NCBI GenBank assembly: GCA_001897445.1
Contig: MKSX01000014.1
Location: 1 to 64,000 of the forward strand
DNA length: 64,000 bases
Origin: Alphaproteobacteria bacterium 33-17
Lineage (GTDB): Bacteria > Pseudomonadota > Alphaproteobacteria > Rickettsiales > 33-17
Direction: 5' to 3'
Shown here: piece after piece, positions 1 through 7,748 of the stretch
Position numbering within the stretch: the stretch's first letter is position 1
How the letters are laid out: every line of letters starts with the position of its first letter
Position numbers and translations under genes: made by a program
The notes under the pieces: generated by a model
Told to the model about the DNA's origin: nothing
Seen by the model: the letters and a program-made list of their open reading frames with translations, nothing else
Database searches by the model: none

Positions 1-166
1 GACTTTGAAAACTTATCAAGTTACATCATTTTCGGGTTGCTTATAGCATTTAATTTTATACTAAGTCAAGTGAAATATTATAATTTTTGATAAAAGTTTT
101 GAACTAAAGCCAAGTTAAAATATTGATAAATATATGAAAGTATTGTATAGAGATTTGAAATGCGGA

Positions 167-243
167 TGGCGGGAGTGACGGGGCTCGAACCCGCGACCTT
201 CGGCGTGACAGGCCGACGCTCTAACCAACTGAGCTACACCCCC
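167..243 (-). tRNA. tRNA-Asp (anticodon GTC)
   Basis: Read on the minus strand this is a 77-nt cloverleaf. The 7-bp acceptor GGGGGTG pairs with CACTCCC (one G-T wobble), the anticodon stem TCGGC/GCCGA encloses the loop CTGTCAC with GTC at positions 34-36, and the T-loop GTTCGAG is standard. The CCA end is encoded. It charges aspartate and reads GAY codons. Confidence 0.97.
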
Positions 244-265
244 GCATTTCGTTCGGATGAAGCTA

Positions 266-294
266 TATATAAGCAATTATTTTCGTATAATCAA
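266..294 (-). promoter_or_regulatory. promoter of tRNA-Asp
   Basis: On the minus strand a TTGATT -35 box (294-289) is followed after exactly 17 nt by a TATATA -10 box (271-266), ending 22 nt before the 5' end of tRNA-Asp. Both boxes are close to the sigma-70 consensus. Confidence 0.6.
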
Positions 295-383
295 GTCTTT
301 TTTTCGTTTTTATGCAAAAATTTTTTAAAATCATTGTTTTAAGGTTGTTTAGCAGCTATAAGAAAATTAATATTATACTCTGC

Positions 384-460
384 GCACTTGTAGCTCACCA
401 GGATAGAGCGTTGCTTTCCGAAGGCAAAGGTAGTGGGTTCGATTCCCGCCAAGTGCACCA
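384..460 (+). tRNA. tRNA-Arg (anticodon CCG)
   Basis: A 77-nt cloverleaf: acceptor GCACTTG pairs with CAAGTGC, the anticodon stem TTGCT/GGCAA encloses TTCCGAA with CCG at positions 34-36, the T-arm GTGGG-TTCGATT-CCCGC is intact and CCA is encoded. It reads the CGG arginine codon. It is divergent from tRNA-Asp; dispersed repeats begin directly after it. Confidence 0.96.
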
Positions 461-482
461 TTAACTTAAGGCTTTGAATTAT

Positions 483-540
483 GGAATGCGTCATTTCCTC
501 GTTCGCCTAGGTTTAAAACTAGGCTTCACTCGTTATTTCT
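483..540 (+). repeat. dispersed palindromic repeat, family B, copy 1
   Basis: Conserved ends GGAATGCGTCATTTCCTC and CACTCGTTATTTC flank a hairpin GCCTAG/CTAGGC. Related copies lie at 585-643, 16472-16524 and, inverted, 45140-45194. Each copy keeps the ends but has a different, still self-complementary hairpin. Confidence 0.75.
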
Positions 541-584
541 CTATCTAATCTAACCTAAAATATTATAACTTAGATATTTTAAAT

Positions 585-643
585 ATGGAATGTGTCATTT
601 CCTCACTCATGTAGATTTTTCTATATATCGCTCGTTATTTCTG
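585..643 (+). repeat. dispersed palindromic repeat, family B, copy 2
   Basis: Same conserved ends as copy 1, with the hairpin built on TGTAGA/TCTATA. It is followed by GTGCAAAACTCAACTTAATTCA, split here only by one substitution from the sequence following copy 3 at 16.5 kb, so the repeat unit extends past the hairpin. A worn fragment of repeat family A follows at 668-690. Confidence 0.7.
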
Positions 644-690
644 TGCAAAACTCAACTTAATTCAGCATACAAAATGCAGTGCATTTTTCA

Positions 691-985
691 CAATTGTAGA
701 AGTTCATAATATCGGTAACGGTCATTACAAGGAATATAAAGCTATTTCCGTATTAATCTAATTGAATTTAATTAAAATCCATATAAATTACGACCAGGGG
801 GCGAGCCTAATAAAATAAGGCGAGGGGAGTAATTTATATGTTCGATTTAACACCCCAATAAATAGAAAAAAAATGACCTCCCGGGGGTGGTCAGTCATTT
901 TTTGTTTTTTTTATCATTGATGACGTCTATTACCAAACCTTTTCACTTAAAATTCCATCACCGATACTTTGAACCTATACAATTA
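691..985 (+). mobile_element. miniature element with inverted ends, copy 1
   Basis: The left end (691-721, starting CAATTGTAGAAGTTC) and the right end (about 956-985, ending GAACCTATACAATT) are imperfect inverted repeats of about 30 bp, sharing the core GTTCANANTATCGGTNA. The interior carries a structured core at 780-902. A second copy with the same arrangement lies at 30811-31070. There is no transposase ORF. Boundaries are approximate, and mobility is inferred from duplication and end structure, not shown. Confidence 0.55.
780..902 (+). ncRNA. candidate structured RNA element, copy 1
   Basis: A perfect 12-bp stem CATATAAATTAC (780-791) / GTAATTTATATG (829-840) encloses conserved purine-rich internal-loop strands (GACCAGGGGGCGAG and CGAGGGGAG) around a short upper stem. 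A second hairpin, AAATGAC (871-877) / GTCATTT (894-900), has a G/C-rich loop and is followed by a T-rich tail. Compared with the copy at 30883-31002 the internal-loop strands are identical, while the upper stem changes from CCT/AGG to TTT/AAA, so pairing is kept although sequence is not. GACCA (792-796) could also pair with TGGTC (888-892). Transcription is not shown and no known RNA family was recognised. Confidence 0.45.
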
Positions 986-1169
986 CGAAAAGTATGAAAT
1001 ATTTTGAAGTAATCCAGGAAAAATATATTAATTCCTCTAAATAATGGCATGTATATTGTCCGATGTATAATAATAAATTAATAATTTGCTATAAAATTAA
1101 CAATTTTTAATTGACTTTTAGGTTGTATGTTGCTAAATTCATCTATCAAAAATTTAAAGGATTAATACC

Positions 1170-1940
1170 ATGGCAATATCATTAGATAAATCTAATTTAG
1201 AGTTAAGCTTAGACTTTAGAGGGTCAAAATATTCCGCAAAGCTAATATCCTCTAATATTATGCCTCTAATTGGTAAATTCAGTATTAGCAGTTTAGTATT
1301 ATTTGCCCTTGCTCCTGAAATGGGAATTCGTAAAGTATTGCTATGGAGCGTATTTAGCGCGGGAATATGGAATAATTTAGCGCCTAATACGCCAAACAAA
1401 TTTGAGCCTGCAAGGACTCTTCACTCGGCTATATTCCATACCGTATTTACTGTGGCTATTGGTCTTCCGGGTAAACTTGGAGGGCTATTAAGCAGGATGC
1501 TTAAGAAAGCTAATGATCCGTCTATCATGCATTTTTTTGAAGTTGCTTGCAGAGCTGGTATATTTATGAAATTTGTTTTACCAAGAATTGGTGCGGCTAC
1601 TTTTCCTGCATACTTAAGATTGCCAATCATAGCTCTGGCAGGTTATGCATTTTTTGAGGCCGAGCAAAGGATTTGCGCATATTTTCTTAATGAAAAGATT
1701 GTACCTGGCGCTAGGTTTGAAGTGAAATCTGCAAAGCTTATCGAAAAATTGGCAAAGCCTTATACAAATGGTTGCGCGCAAGTCAATGATGCAGCAATCA
1801 AGTTTAAAGGTAGTGAGCTTTCATGGTTAGAGCGTACTTTTAACCCACTTGCTTCGCTGGTTGAAACAAAAAAGGATAATTTACATACAGGTATTGTTAA
1901 TCAGGCTAATAGCTTAATAAACCATATGATTGGTAGATAA
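1170..1940 (+). CDS. hypothetical membrane protein, 256 aa
   Basis: No family recognised. The protein has a short polar N-terminus, hydrophobic stretches at about residues 38-66, 85-108 and 121-165, and a polar C-terminal third, so it is probably an integral membrane protein with three or more spans. The ATG start follows an AAGGA ribosome site. A possible promoter is TTGACT (1111-1116), 17 nt, TAAATT (1134-1139); the -10 is weak. It stands alone between the repeat patch and the MFS gene. A reverse ORF over the first part is a shadow. Confidence 0.75.
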   Translation: MAISLDKSNLELSLDFRGSKYSAKLISSNIMPLIGKFSISSLVLFALAPEMGIRKVLLWSVFSAGIWNNLAPNTPNKFEPARTLHSAIFHTVFTVAIGLPGKLGGLLSRMLKKANDPSIMHFFEVACRAGIFMKFVLPRIGAATFPAYLRLPIIALAGYAFFEAEQRICAYFLNEKIVPGARFEVKSAKLIEKLAKPYTNGCAQVNDAAIKFKGSELSWLERTFNPLASLVETKKDNLHTGIVNQANSLINHMIGR

Positions 1941-2053
1941 ATTCTATAGGTTTATTGACTTTAGTATGAAATAATGCTATTATAAGTGAAATTTTATTAA
2001 TTATATTATAATGTATAACTTACTTCTAAACATTATTATCTCTTCAATTATTA

Positions 2054-2069
2054 TCGGCTGAAAAGCCGA
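2054..2069. other. small GC-containing hairpin in intergenic region
   Basis: TCGGCT and AGCCGA form a perfect 6-bp stem with a 4-nt loop between the 256-aa gene and the MFS gene. There is no T-tract, so it is a weak terminator at best and may be a processing or regulatory hairpin. Confidence 0.3.
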
Positions 2070-2137
2070 AACATATTCTTACACCCAAAATTCTACAATT
2101 TAATTTTTACTAAATAACATAAACAAAGAGATAAACA

Positions 2138-3370
2138 ATGTTTAAACATAGATTTATGCCACTTTTAATGTGGTTTGTTCCCCTTAGCTTTTTTGCGTTT
2201 CAATTTATATTAAGGCTGTGGCCAAGTCTTAATATGGAAAGCATTATGCTTCAATTTAACATAACTGCGGCAGGATTTGGATTTTTGGCATCGCTATATT
2301 ACTATGGTTATGCTGGTATGCAGCTGCCAATTGCCGTTTTATTGGATAAATTTGGGGCAAAAACAGTTTTGTTCTTCTGCGCTATGATGTGCGGGCTTGC
2401 AACATTCTTATTTACTTATACAGATAATTGGATGCTAGCGTGTTTGAGTAGGTTTTTAATTGGCGCTGGTTCTGCGATAGGATTTTTAGGAGTATCTAAA
2501 GTTATATCAGAATGGTTTAGTGAGACAATGTACGCTAAAATGGTTGGTTATAGCTTTAGTGTTGGTTTGCTAGGTGCTGTATATGGTGGTATGCCAATAA
2601 ATTCGCTAATAGAAACATACGGTAACAATAAAGTAGCTTATATATTAGGATCAATAGCTATAGCTATATCTTTTGCTGCGCTATTATTTTTAAAATCACC
2701 TAAGAAATTTGAAAAAGAGGCTGAGAAAAACCCGATATCTCTTAAAGACTTAAAAGAGTTGCTAAGTTCAAAGTTTATATGGGTCTTTGCATTTGCTAAT
2801 TTACTTATGGTTGGTAGCTTAGAGGGTTTTGCTGACGTTTGGGGCGTGTCGTTCTTAATGCAGTTTTATAATTTAAGTAAATCTAGTGCAGCTGAGCTTA
2901 CGTCCTTTATATTTGTAGGAATGCTTTTTGGTGGACCAATTCTTGCTTTTTTCTCAGATAAATTGGGTAAAAAAACTGTTTTAGTTGCTAGCGGCTTTAT
3001 GCTTGCTGTATTGCTAAGTTTAGTGATATATGGTGTAAGTAGCAGCTGGGTATTTTTAGCGAGTATATTTTTCTTAATAGGTGTATTTTGCTGTTACCAG
3101 GTTATAGTATTTGCTATGGGTGCGGATATGGTCGATCACAGACTGCTTGGGATTACAATTGCTTTTTTAAATTCAATAAATATGCTTGGTGGGTCATTTT
3201 TCCATACAATGGTTGGATCACTCATGGATCTGTTTTGGAATGGTGAAAAGTTAGAATCGGGACTTAAATTCTATTCATCCTTAAACTGCCAGCTGGCTCT
3301 TAGTGTAATACCTGTATGTGCTGTTGCAGGAAGCTTAATTGTAATGTTATTGAAAAACAAGCATAAATAA
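2138..3370 (+). CDS. major facilitator superfamily transporter, 410 aa
   Basis: A twelve-span MFS carrier of usual length. The loop after span 2 carries motif A in the form LLDKFGAKTV, and a second DKLGKKT loop after span 8 marks the start of the repeated half. The conserved arginine and glycines of span 4 are visible in SRFLIGAGSAIGF. The substrate cannot be told: the fold covers sugar phosphates, organic acids, amino acids and drugs. Intracellular bacteria often use such carriers to import host metabolites. An AAGAG ribosome site precedes the ATG. It appears to be monocistronic. Confidence 0.9.
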   Translation: MFKHRFMPLLMWFVPLSFFAFQFILRLWPSLNMESIMLQFNITAAGFGFLASLYYYGYAGMQLPIAVLLDKFGAKTVLFFCAMMCGLATFLFTYTDNWMLACLSRFLIGAGSAIGFLGVSKVISEWFSETMYAKMVGYSFSVGLLGAVYGGMPINSLIETYGNNKVAYILGSIAIAISFAALLFLKSPKKFEKEAEKNPISLKDLKELLSSKFIWVFAFANLLMVGSLEGFADVWGVSFLMQFYNLSKSSAAELTSFIFVGMLFGGPILAFFSDKLGKKTVLVASGFMLAVLLSLVIYGVSSSWVFLASIFFLIGVFCCYQVIVFAMGADMVDHRLLGITIAFLNSINMLGGSFFHTMVGSLMDLFWNGEKLESGLKFYSSLNCQLALSVIPVCAVAGSLIVMLLKNKHK

Positions 3371-3385
3371 AACTCTAAAAGTTAT

Positions 3386-3459
3386 AAGACCTTTTTGTAT
3401 ATAAAAAATATTTGTTATATTAATCAGTAACTTATAGCAGATTTTGTGTAAAAGGTCTT
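3386..3459. repeat. 10-bp inverted repeat in intergenic region
   Basis: AAGACCTTTT (from 3386) and AAAAGGTCTT (3450-3459) are perfect inverted arms separated by about 54 nt of AT-rich sequence, between the MFS gene and the next gene. The long loop makes a classical terminator unlikely. It could be a regulatory structure for the gene at 3540. Confidence 0.3.
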
Positions 3460-3539
3460 AATCGCCCAATTTAGTTAATTGAAATTAATATTGATATAGT
3501 TTGCAATTTAATTAAATTTTTAATAAATTGGGTGATTTT

Positions 3540-4820
3540 ATGAAAGCTTCAGGAGAAATCAAAGTAAGAAAAACTTTGCAGGATTTTGCTAAGTTGGTAG
3601 CTGAGAAGCAACCAAATAATATGGCATTAAAAAATTTGATTGAGATTTTGCAAGATGATACAGAGTTTAAAAAACTTGAGAAATTTATTCTGGATTCAAT
3701 AACAAACGAAACTCCGATAAGTAAAGCACCAGTAATGATGCTTAAAAAGCTGGTTTCCCATATTCACAAATTATCAGGTGGCGAGGCTTCTGATAATCCA
3801 CTAAAAAAACCTCCATATAATACTAAGGAGTTTGAGGATTTTTATAATGATCTAGCTGTATTAAAAAATTATTCGTTTGTTTATAATGAAGACGAAAGAT
3901 TTTTAGCATATAATAATAAAAACAAAGTAAATTTAGATAAGCTGCAAGATCTTGAAGATAATTTTAGAAAATCAAGACTTGTACCAAAGATGGTATTATC
4001 ATCTGTAGCTACTATAGTATTAGTTACGGTTGCTACTGGCATACTTGCTGGGCTTAGCTCTCCTGTTATATTAGGTTCAGCTGCTGTATTTATTACGAAG
4101 TACCTTGCAGTTACAATGGGAGTTGCTAAAGGATTTGCAGTTGTTAGCGGTGTATTGGCAGCATTTGGGCTTGGTGCTTTGGGTTATAAATCACTAAGAA
4201 TACTTAGTGATAATGAAATCAAGTTTTACAAATCAAAAAGTGAGATTAAAGACTTAAAAGATGATATAATTTCTGATGTATATAATGAAAAACGTAATAT
4301 ATTTAAAGGCAGTTTTCTAAGAGATAGTATTTTAAAATCAAGTTTTGAAAATGTTGTGGTTCAAGCTGCGGCTTATCTTGTTTCAGAAATTCAGGATAAA
4401 AAACAGCAGAAAGACTTTATAAATTTAATTAAAGAAATTTATCCTAAAATAGAATTTGTTGATCATACAAAGACAAAATCAAAAAAGATTGTAACTCAAG
4501 AAGAAGTTGCACAAGTGGATTTTGCTTTAAGTAACTGGAAGGCTATATATGTTGATTCAGATCCAGATATAAAAAAGCTTTTTGATAAAATTCCATCAGA
4601 ATATAAAAAAGTTTTTGATATATCAAGGTATGAAAACATGCCAGCGGGAGTTGCTAAGCTTATACTAAGTGTCGATTTGAAAAAATTTGAAGGCGCTTTC
4701 TTTAGTGAAGTTGTTGTTAACATTAATGATTCACGTGATAAAAACTTACATAGATCAATACTGGATATTCGGGCATTAATAACAATTATAGAAGGTAAAT
4801 CCCCGAATTTATCTATATAG
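3540..4820 (+). CDS. hypothetical protein with central hydrophobic hairpin, 426 aa (paralogue 1)
   Basis: No known family recognised. A polar, helical N-terminal region (residues 1-145) is followed by a hydrophobic block of about 65 residues (150-216) that could form two or three membrane spans, then a lysine-rich helical C-terminal half. The next gene (4938) has the same plan and similar residues in the hydrophobic block (ITKYLAVTMGVAKG versus VTKYVVSSLVAAKA), so the two are tandem paralogues. I chose the ATG at 3540, preceded by GGGTG; an in-frame TTG at 3528 is less likely. A membrane-inserting secreted effector is one possibility, but nothing proves it. Confidence 0.75.
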   Translation: MKASGEIKVRKTLQDFAKLVAEKQPNNMALKNLIEILQDDTEFKKLEKFILDSITNETPISKAPVMMLKKLVSHIHKLSGGEASDNPLKKPPYNTKEFEDFYNDLAVLKNYSFVYNEDERFLAYNNKNKVNLDKLQDLEDNFRKSRLVPKMVLSSVATIVLVTVATGILAGLSSPVILGSAAVFITKYLAVTMGVAKGFAVVSGVLAAFGLGALGYKSLRILSDNEIKFYKSKSEIKDLKDDIISDVYNEKRNIFKGSFLRDSILKSSFENVVVQAAAYLVSEIQDKKQQKDFINLIKEIYPKIEFVDHTKTKSKKIVTQEEVAQVDFALSNWKAIYVDSDPDIKKLFDKIPSEYKKVFDISRYENMPAGVAKLILSVDLKKFEGAFFSEVVVNINDSRDKNLHRSILDIRALITIIEGKSPNLSI

Positions 4821-4937
4821 ATAAGTCATTGAAAATTAATAAATTGCAATAATTTATTTAATAAAATATACAAACCTATTTATATTAAGTTTAAATAATG
4901 TTAAAATATTAATATTAACGATAACTAGAGGTTTGTT

Positions 4938-6221
4938 ATGGAAATGAAAGATAATAATATAGGTAACGATAAAAAAACATATGAAGTTACGGTAATTACA
5001 CCGGTAATGGACATGTTTAAAGCTATGTTAGATCAGGGGCCAAATGCTAGTATTAAAGCAAGTAATAATCCTGCTGTAAAAAAAATAATTGCACTAATGG
5101 CAGATGAGAAATTCTTAAAAAATGCAATGATGAATTTTACTTCGCTGAGTAACCCTAAGTCAACAGATGAGTTTGTAAATGATTTTATTAGTCAAATAGA
5201 AGACGATATTAAAACATTTAAGCCAGCTGAAAAAGAGTCTATTAGAAAAACCGCGACTAAAACTCTTGAGGCTATGAAAAAGATTTTTGATCAGGATGTT
5301 GATGTTAATTTAAATTCTGGTGTTGAAAGAAAGAATTTAAAATCATCTCAATTTAAGAGAAATCTGACTAGAGTTGGTATTGTTGTGTGCGTTGTGGCAA
5401 CTGTTGGTGTGGTTTTGGCGCTTTCGCAAGCATTAATATCTGGTATGGCGGTTGCATTAGTTACGAAGTATGTTGTATCTAGTTTAGTTGCTGCTAAAGC
5501 AATAGCATATGTTGGTGCGGCAGTTACAGCAATTGGTGCTGTGGCTGTTGATTTGAAACTTGTAAAAAAGTCCAAAGAATTTACTAAAACAATTAATGAT
5601 ACTAAAGCTAAGATAGCAGGAATTCAAAAATCAAAAGAAGATAATACTGCGAAAGCTGTAAATGAGTTGTGTAATGCAATAATGGCGGAAGCTAAGAATG
5701 CAAGTATAGTAAGTAATCCTACTAAAGCACAGGAATCCATAATCACATCTGATAAAAAAGATAAAATTAAATCTAAAACAGCAAAATCTGTTCAAAAGAA
5801 ATTGATGAAAGCTGTTGAGCCAGCACCGAAAGTTATTAAGCCAGAAAAACCCCCTAAGAACACAGGTGGTGATGGTATTGTACATGATGAGGTTAAGAAG
5901 TTTGAAAATTTAGTAAATATGAAAGCAGACGAAAGTTTAGTAACTTTAAGAAATAATGTTGCTTCATGTTTTAATAATCAAGAAAAATCAACAATGATTA
6001 AATTTGCTACTAACAAAGGCATAAAGCTTGAAAAAATTACAACAGAAGAATTTTGGAAAGGAAAAACACCAGAGCAGGCTTCTAAAGAAATAAAACAACT
6101 TGTAAAGGATTTTAAAACTGCTTGGAATCAAGATAGAACTATACAAAATAAGAAAGCAGTTAAAGTCGTGCTTGAAAATATTGATAAAGCTTGTAACTTG
6201 AATATTAAAGAAAAATCATAA
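4938..6221 (+). CDS. hypothetical protein with central hydrophobic hairpin, 427 aa (paralogue 2)
   Basis: Paralogue of the gene at 3540: polar helical N-terminus (residues 1-140), hydrophobic block at 145-207 (valine- and alanine-rich, ending in AVAVDLKL), and a lysine-rich C-terminal half with a proline-containing linker near residues 290-310. Family unknown. The ATG follows AGAGG. The intergenic gap of 117 nt, which contains an AT-only palindrome at 4838-4858, suggests that it may have its own promoter. A strong terminator follows. Confidence 0.75.
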   Translation: MEMKDNNIGNDKKTYEVTVITPVMDMFKAMLDQGPNASIKASNNPAVKKIIALMADEKFLKNAMMNFTSLSNPKSTDEFVNDFISQIEDDIKTFKPAEKESIRKTATKTLEAMKKIFDQDVDVNLNSGVERKNLKSSQFKRNLTRVGIVVCVVATVGVVLALSQALISGMAVALVTKYVVSSLVAAKAIAYVGAAVTAIGAVAVDLKLVKKSKEFTKTINDTKAKIAGIQKSKEDNTAKAVNELCNAIMAEAKNASIVSNPTKAQESIITSDKKDKIKSKTAKSVQKKLMKAVEPAPKVIKPEKPPKNTGGDGIVHDEVKKFENLVNMKADESLVTLRNNVASCFNNQEKSTMIKFATNKGIKLEKITTEEFWKGKTPEQASKEIKQLVKDFKTAWNQDRTIQNKKAVKVVLENIDKACNLNIKEKS

Positions 6222-6224
6222 TAT

Positions 6225-6266
6225 CAAAAAATGGGGCAAATATTTATTGTATTTACCCCATTTTTC
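6225..6266 (+). terminator. intrinsic terminator after paralogue 2
   Basis: AAAAATGGGG and CCCCATTTTT form the outer stem and AAATA/TATTT extends it inward; the 3' arm ends in a run of five T. It closes the 4938 gene and separates it from the dcw cluster. The A-rich 5' arm could let it act in both directions. Confidence 0.8.
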
Positions 6267-6328
6267 GTTAACTGTTGCCATGTAATAAAAAAAATTAAAA
6301 AAATGCCTAATATTTATATTTTAGGCGA

Positions 6329-6357
6329 TTGACTTACCATATATTATCAGCTATCAT
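6329..6357 (+). promoter_or_regulatory. promoter of the mraZ/dcw operon
   Basis: TTGACT (6329-6334), a 17-nt spacer and TATCAT (6352-6357) each match the sigma-70 consensus in five of six positions, about 40 nt before the mraZ start codon. It overlaps the first repeat of the MraZ operator. Confidence 0.65.
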
Positions 6358-6390
6358 CCATTTTGAACCATAAAATCCCATAAAAAACCA
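6356..6390 (-). promoter_or_regulatory. MraZ operator, four TGGNN repeats with 10-nt period
   Basis: Four pentamers ending in CCA lie at 6356-6360 (ATCCA), 6366-6370 (AACCA), 6376-6380 (TCCCA) and 6386-6390 (AACCA), each separated by exactly 5 nt. On the minus strand they read TGGNN-N5 four times. MraZ in other bacteria binds arrays of TGGGN separated by 5 nt in its own promoter, so this is probably the autoregulatory site, placed over the -10 and transcription start. Only one of the four units is a perfect TGGGN, and the orientation is on the non-coding strand. Confidence 0.6.
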
Positions 6391-6397
6391 AAATAAA

Positions 6398-6853
6398 ATG
6401 AAATTATTTTTGTCCAACTTCACTAACAAGCTCGATAAAAAGGGCAGGGTGTCTGTACCTGCACAGTATCGCACAGTTCTTGTGAATCAGGAATTTAGTG
6501 GGATAATCACATACGAATCATTCATAAATAACTGCATTGAAGCTAGCGGAATTGACAGATTTGTAAAATTAAATGAATTTATTGAGAACCTTGATCCTTT
6601 TTCAGAAGAGCGAGATGCATTTGCAGCAGCTATTTTAGGCGGAAGTCAGCAACTAAGTTTCGACAGCGAGGGTAGGGTATTGTTACCAGAAAGTTACATT
6701 TTTAACTTAAATTTATCAGAAAACGTGACTTTTGTTGGAAAAGGTGATACATTTGAGATATGGAACCCTAATGAGTTTGCGGTATATGCAGAAAAAGCTC
6801 GGGCACTTGCCAAAGAAAAACGTTCAAGTCTTAAGATAAAGGGAGGCTTTTAA
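6398..6853 (+). CDS. mraZ: transcriptional regulator MraZ
   Basis: MraZ (151 aa, normal length) is a DNA-binding regulator of the division and cell wall cluster. Two SpoVT-AbrB half-domains are visible: residues about 5-50 (with LDKKGRVSVPAQYR) and about 80-125 (SFDSEGRVLLPESY). It is the first gene of the operon mraZ-rsmH-ftsL-ftsI-murE-murF-mraY and probably represses it through the four-repeat site just upstream. There is no clear ribosome site before the ATG; the leader is A-rich. rsmH starts 4 nt after the stop. Confidence 0.96.
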   Translation: MKLFLSNFTNKLDKKGRVSVPAQYRTVLVNQEFSGIITYESFINNCIEASGIDRFVKLNEFIENLDPFSEERDAFAAAILGGSQQLSFDSEGRVLLPESYIFNLNLSENVTFVGKGDTFEIWNPNEFAVYAEKARALAKEKRSSLKIKGGF

Positions 6854-6857
6854 TAAA

Positions 6858-7748
6858 ATGCAAGAAGCTGACCAACACATTCCCGTACTCCTTAAAGAGG
6901 TGATAGAATTTGCATCTCCGCTAAAAGGTAAGCGTGCAATTGACTGTACGTTTGGGTTTGGGGGCTACACAAAAGCTATGCTTGCGGAAAAAGCCATTGT
7001 TCTTGGTATTGATCAGGATCCTAGTGTTGCGCCTTTCGCTGATAAGGTTTCAAAAGAATATAAAGGTTTTAAGTTTGCAAAAGGAAATTTTGAAGATTTA
7101 AAGCAGATTGCTCACAGAGAAGATTTTATTCCTGCTGATGTTATTGTTATGGATATTGGCGTTTCTTCAATGCAAATTGATAATGCAGAACGTGGGTTTT
7201 CTTTTCAGAAAGATGGTCCATTAGATATGAGGATGGGTGATAAAGGTAAATCCGCATTCGATGTTGTAAACTATTACCGTGAAGAAGATCTTGCCAATGT
7301 TATTTACAACTATGGTGGGGAAAGAAAGTCACGTAGAATAGCAGCAAGAATTATCGCTGAGCGCAAAAAAGCAAAAATTGATACAACATTTAAGCTTGCT
7401 GATATTGTAAGGTCATGCGTAAGAAAATCTTTTAAAAACCCTATTGATCCTGCAACCAGAACATTTCAGGCAATTAGAATTGAAGTTAACAGAGAATTAG
7501 AAGTGCTTAAGGATGCTCTAAAAAGCGCTTCAGAAATTTTACCTGTAGGCGGAAAAATTATCGTTGTAACTTTCCACTCTCTTGAAGACAGAATAGTTAA
7601 ACATTATTTTAGAGAGCTAGCTGAAGATAAAGCCTTCAAAATTTTGACTAAAAAACCAGTTTGCGCTGGTGACGAAGAATTAGATAGAAATCCAAGATCA
7701 CGCTCTGCGAAGCTTAGAGTTATTGAAAAAGTGGAGGAGGTAGCTTAA
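6858..7748 (+). CDS. rsmH: 16S rRNA m4C1402 methyltransferase RsmH (MraW)
   Basis: RsmH N4-methylates C1402 in the decoding centre of 16S rRNA using S-adenosylmethionine. Its 296 aa match the family. Visible motifs are the SAM-binding DCTFGFGGYT near residue 29, the VMDIGVSSMQID segment, the FSFQKDGPLDMRM signature, TFHSLEDRIVK near residue 238 and the C-terminal NPRSRSAKLRV. It sits in its conserved place between mraZ and ftsL; the ftsL ATG follows directly after the stop codon, so translation is probably coupled. Confidence 0.97.
   Translation: MQEADQHIPVLLKEVIEFASPLKGKRAIDCTFGFGGYTKAMLAEKAIVLGIDQDPSVAPFADKVSKEYKGFKFAKGNFEDLKQIAHREDFIPADVIVMDIGVSSMQIDNAERGFSFQKDGPLDMRMGDKGKSAFDVVNYYREEDLANVIYNYGGERKSRRIAARIIAERKKAKIDTTFKLADIVRSCVRKSFKNPIDPATRTFQAIRIEVNRELEVLKDALKSASEILPVGGKIIVVTFHSLEDRIVKHYFRELAEDKAFKILTKKPVCAGDEELDRNPRSRSAKLRVIEKVEEVA

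Noticed and set aside
160-342. 60-codon plus-strand ORF over the tRNA-Asp region
   Set aside because: It lies across a complete minus-strand tRNA; the peptide (VTGLEPATF...) is the well-known false translation of a tRNA gene.
483-985. CRISPR array or phage remnant
   Set aside because: The repeats are few, differ in spacing and orientation, are themselves palindromic, and no cas, integrase or phage genes lie nearby.
4838-4858. AT-only palindrome AATAAATT/AATTTATT as a terminator
   Set aside because: All A/T stem with no following T-tract; common by chance at this base composition.
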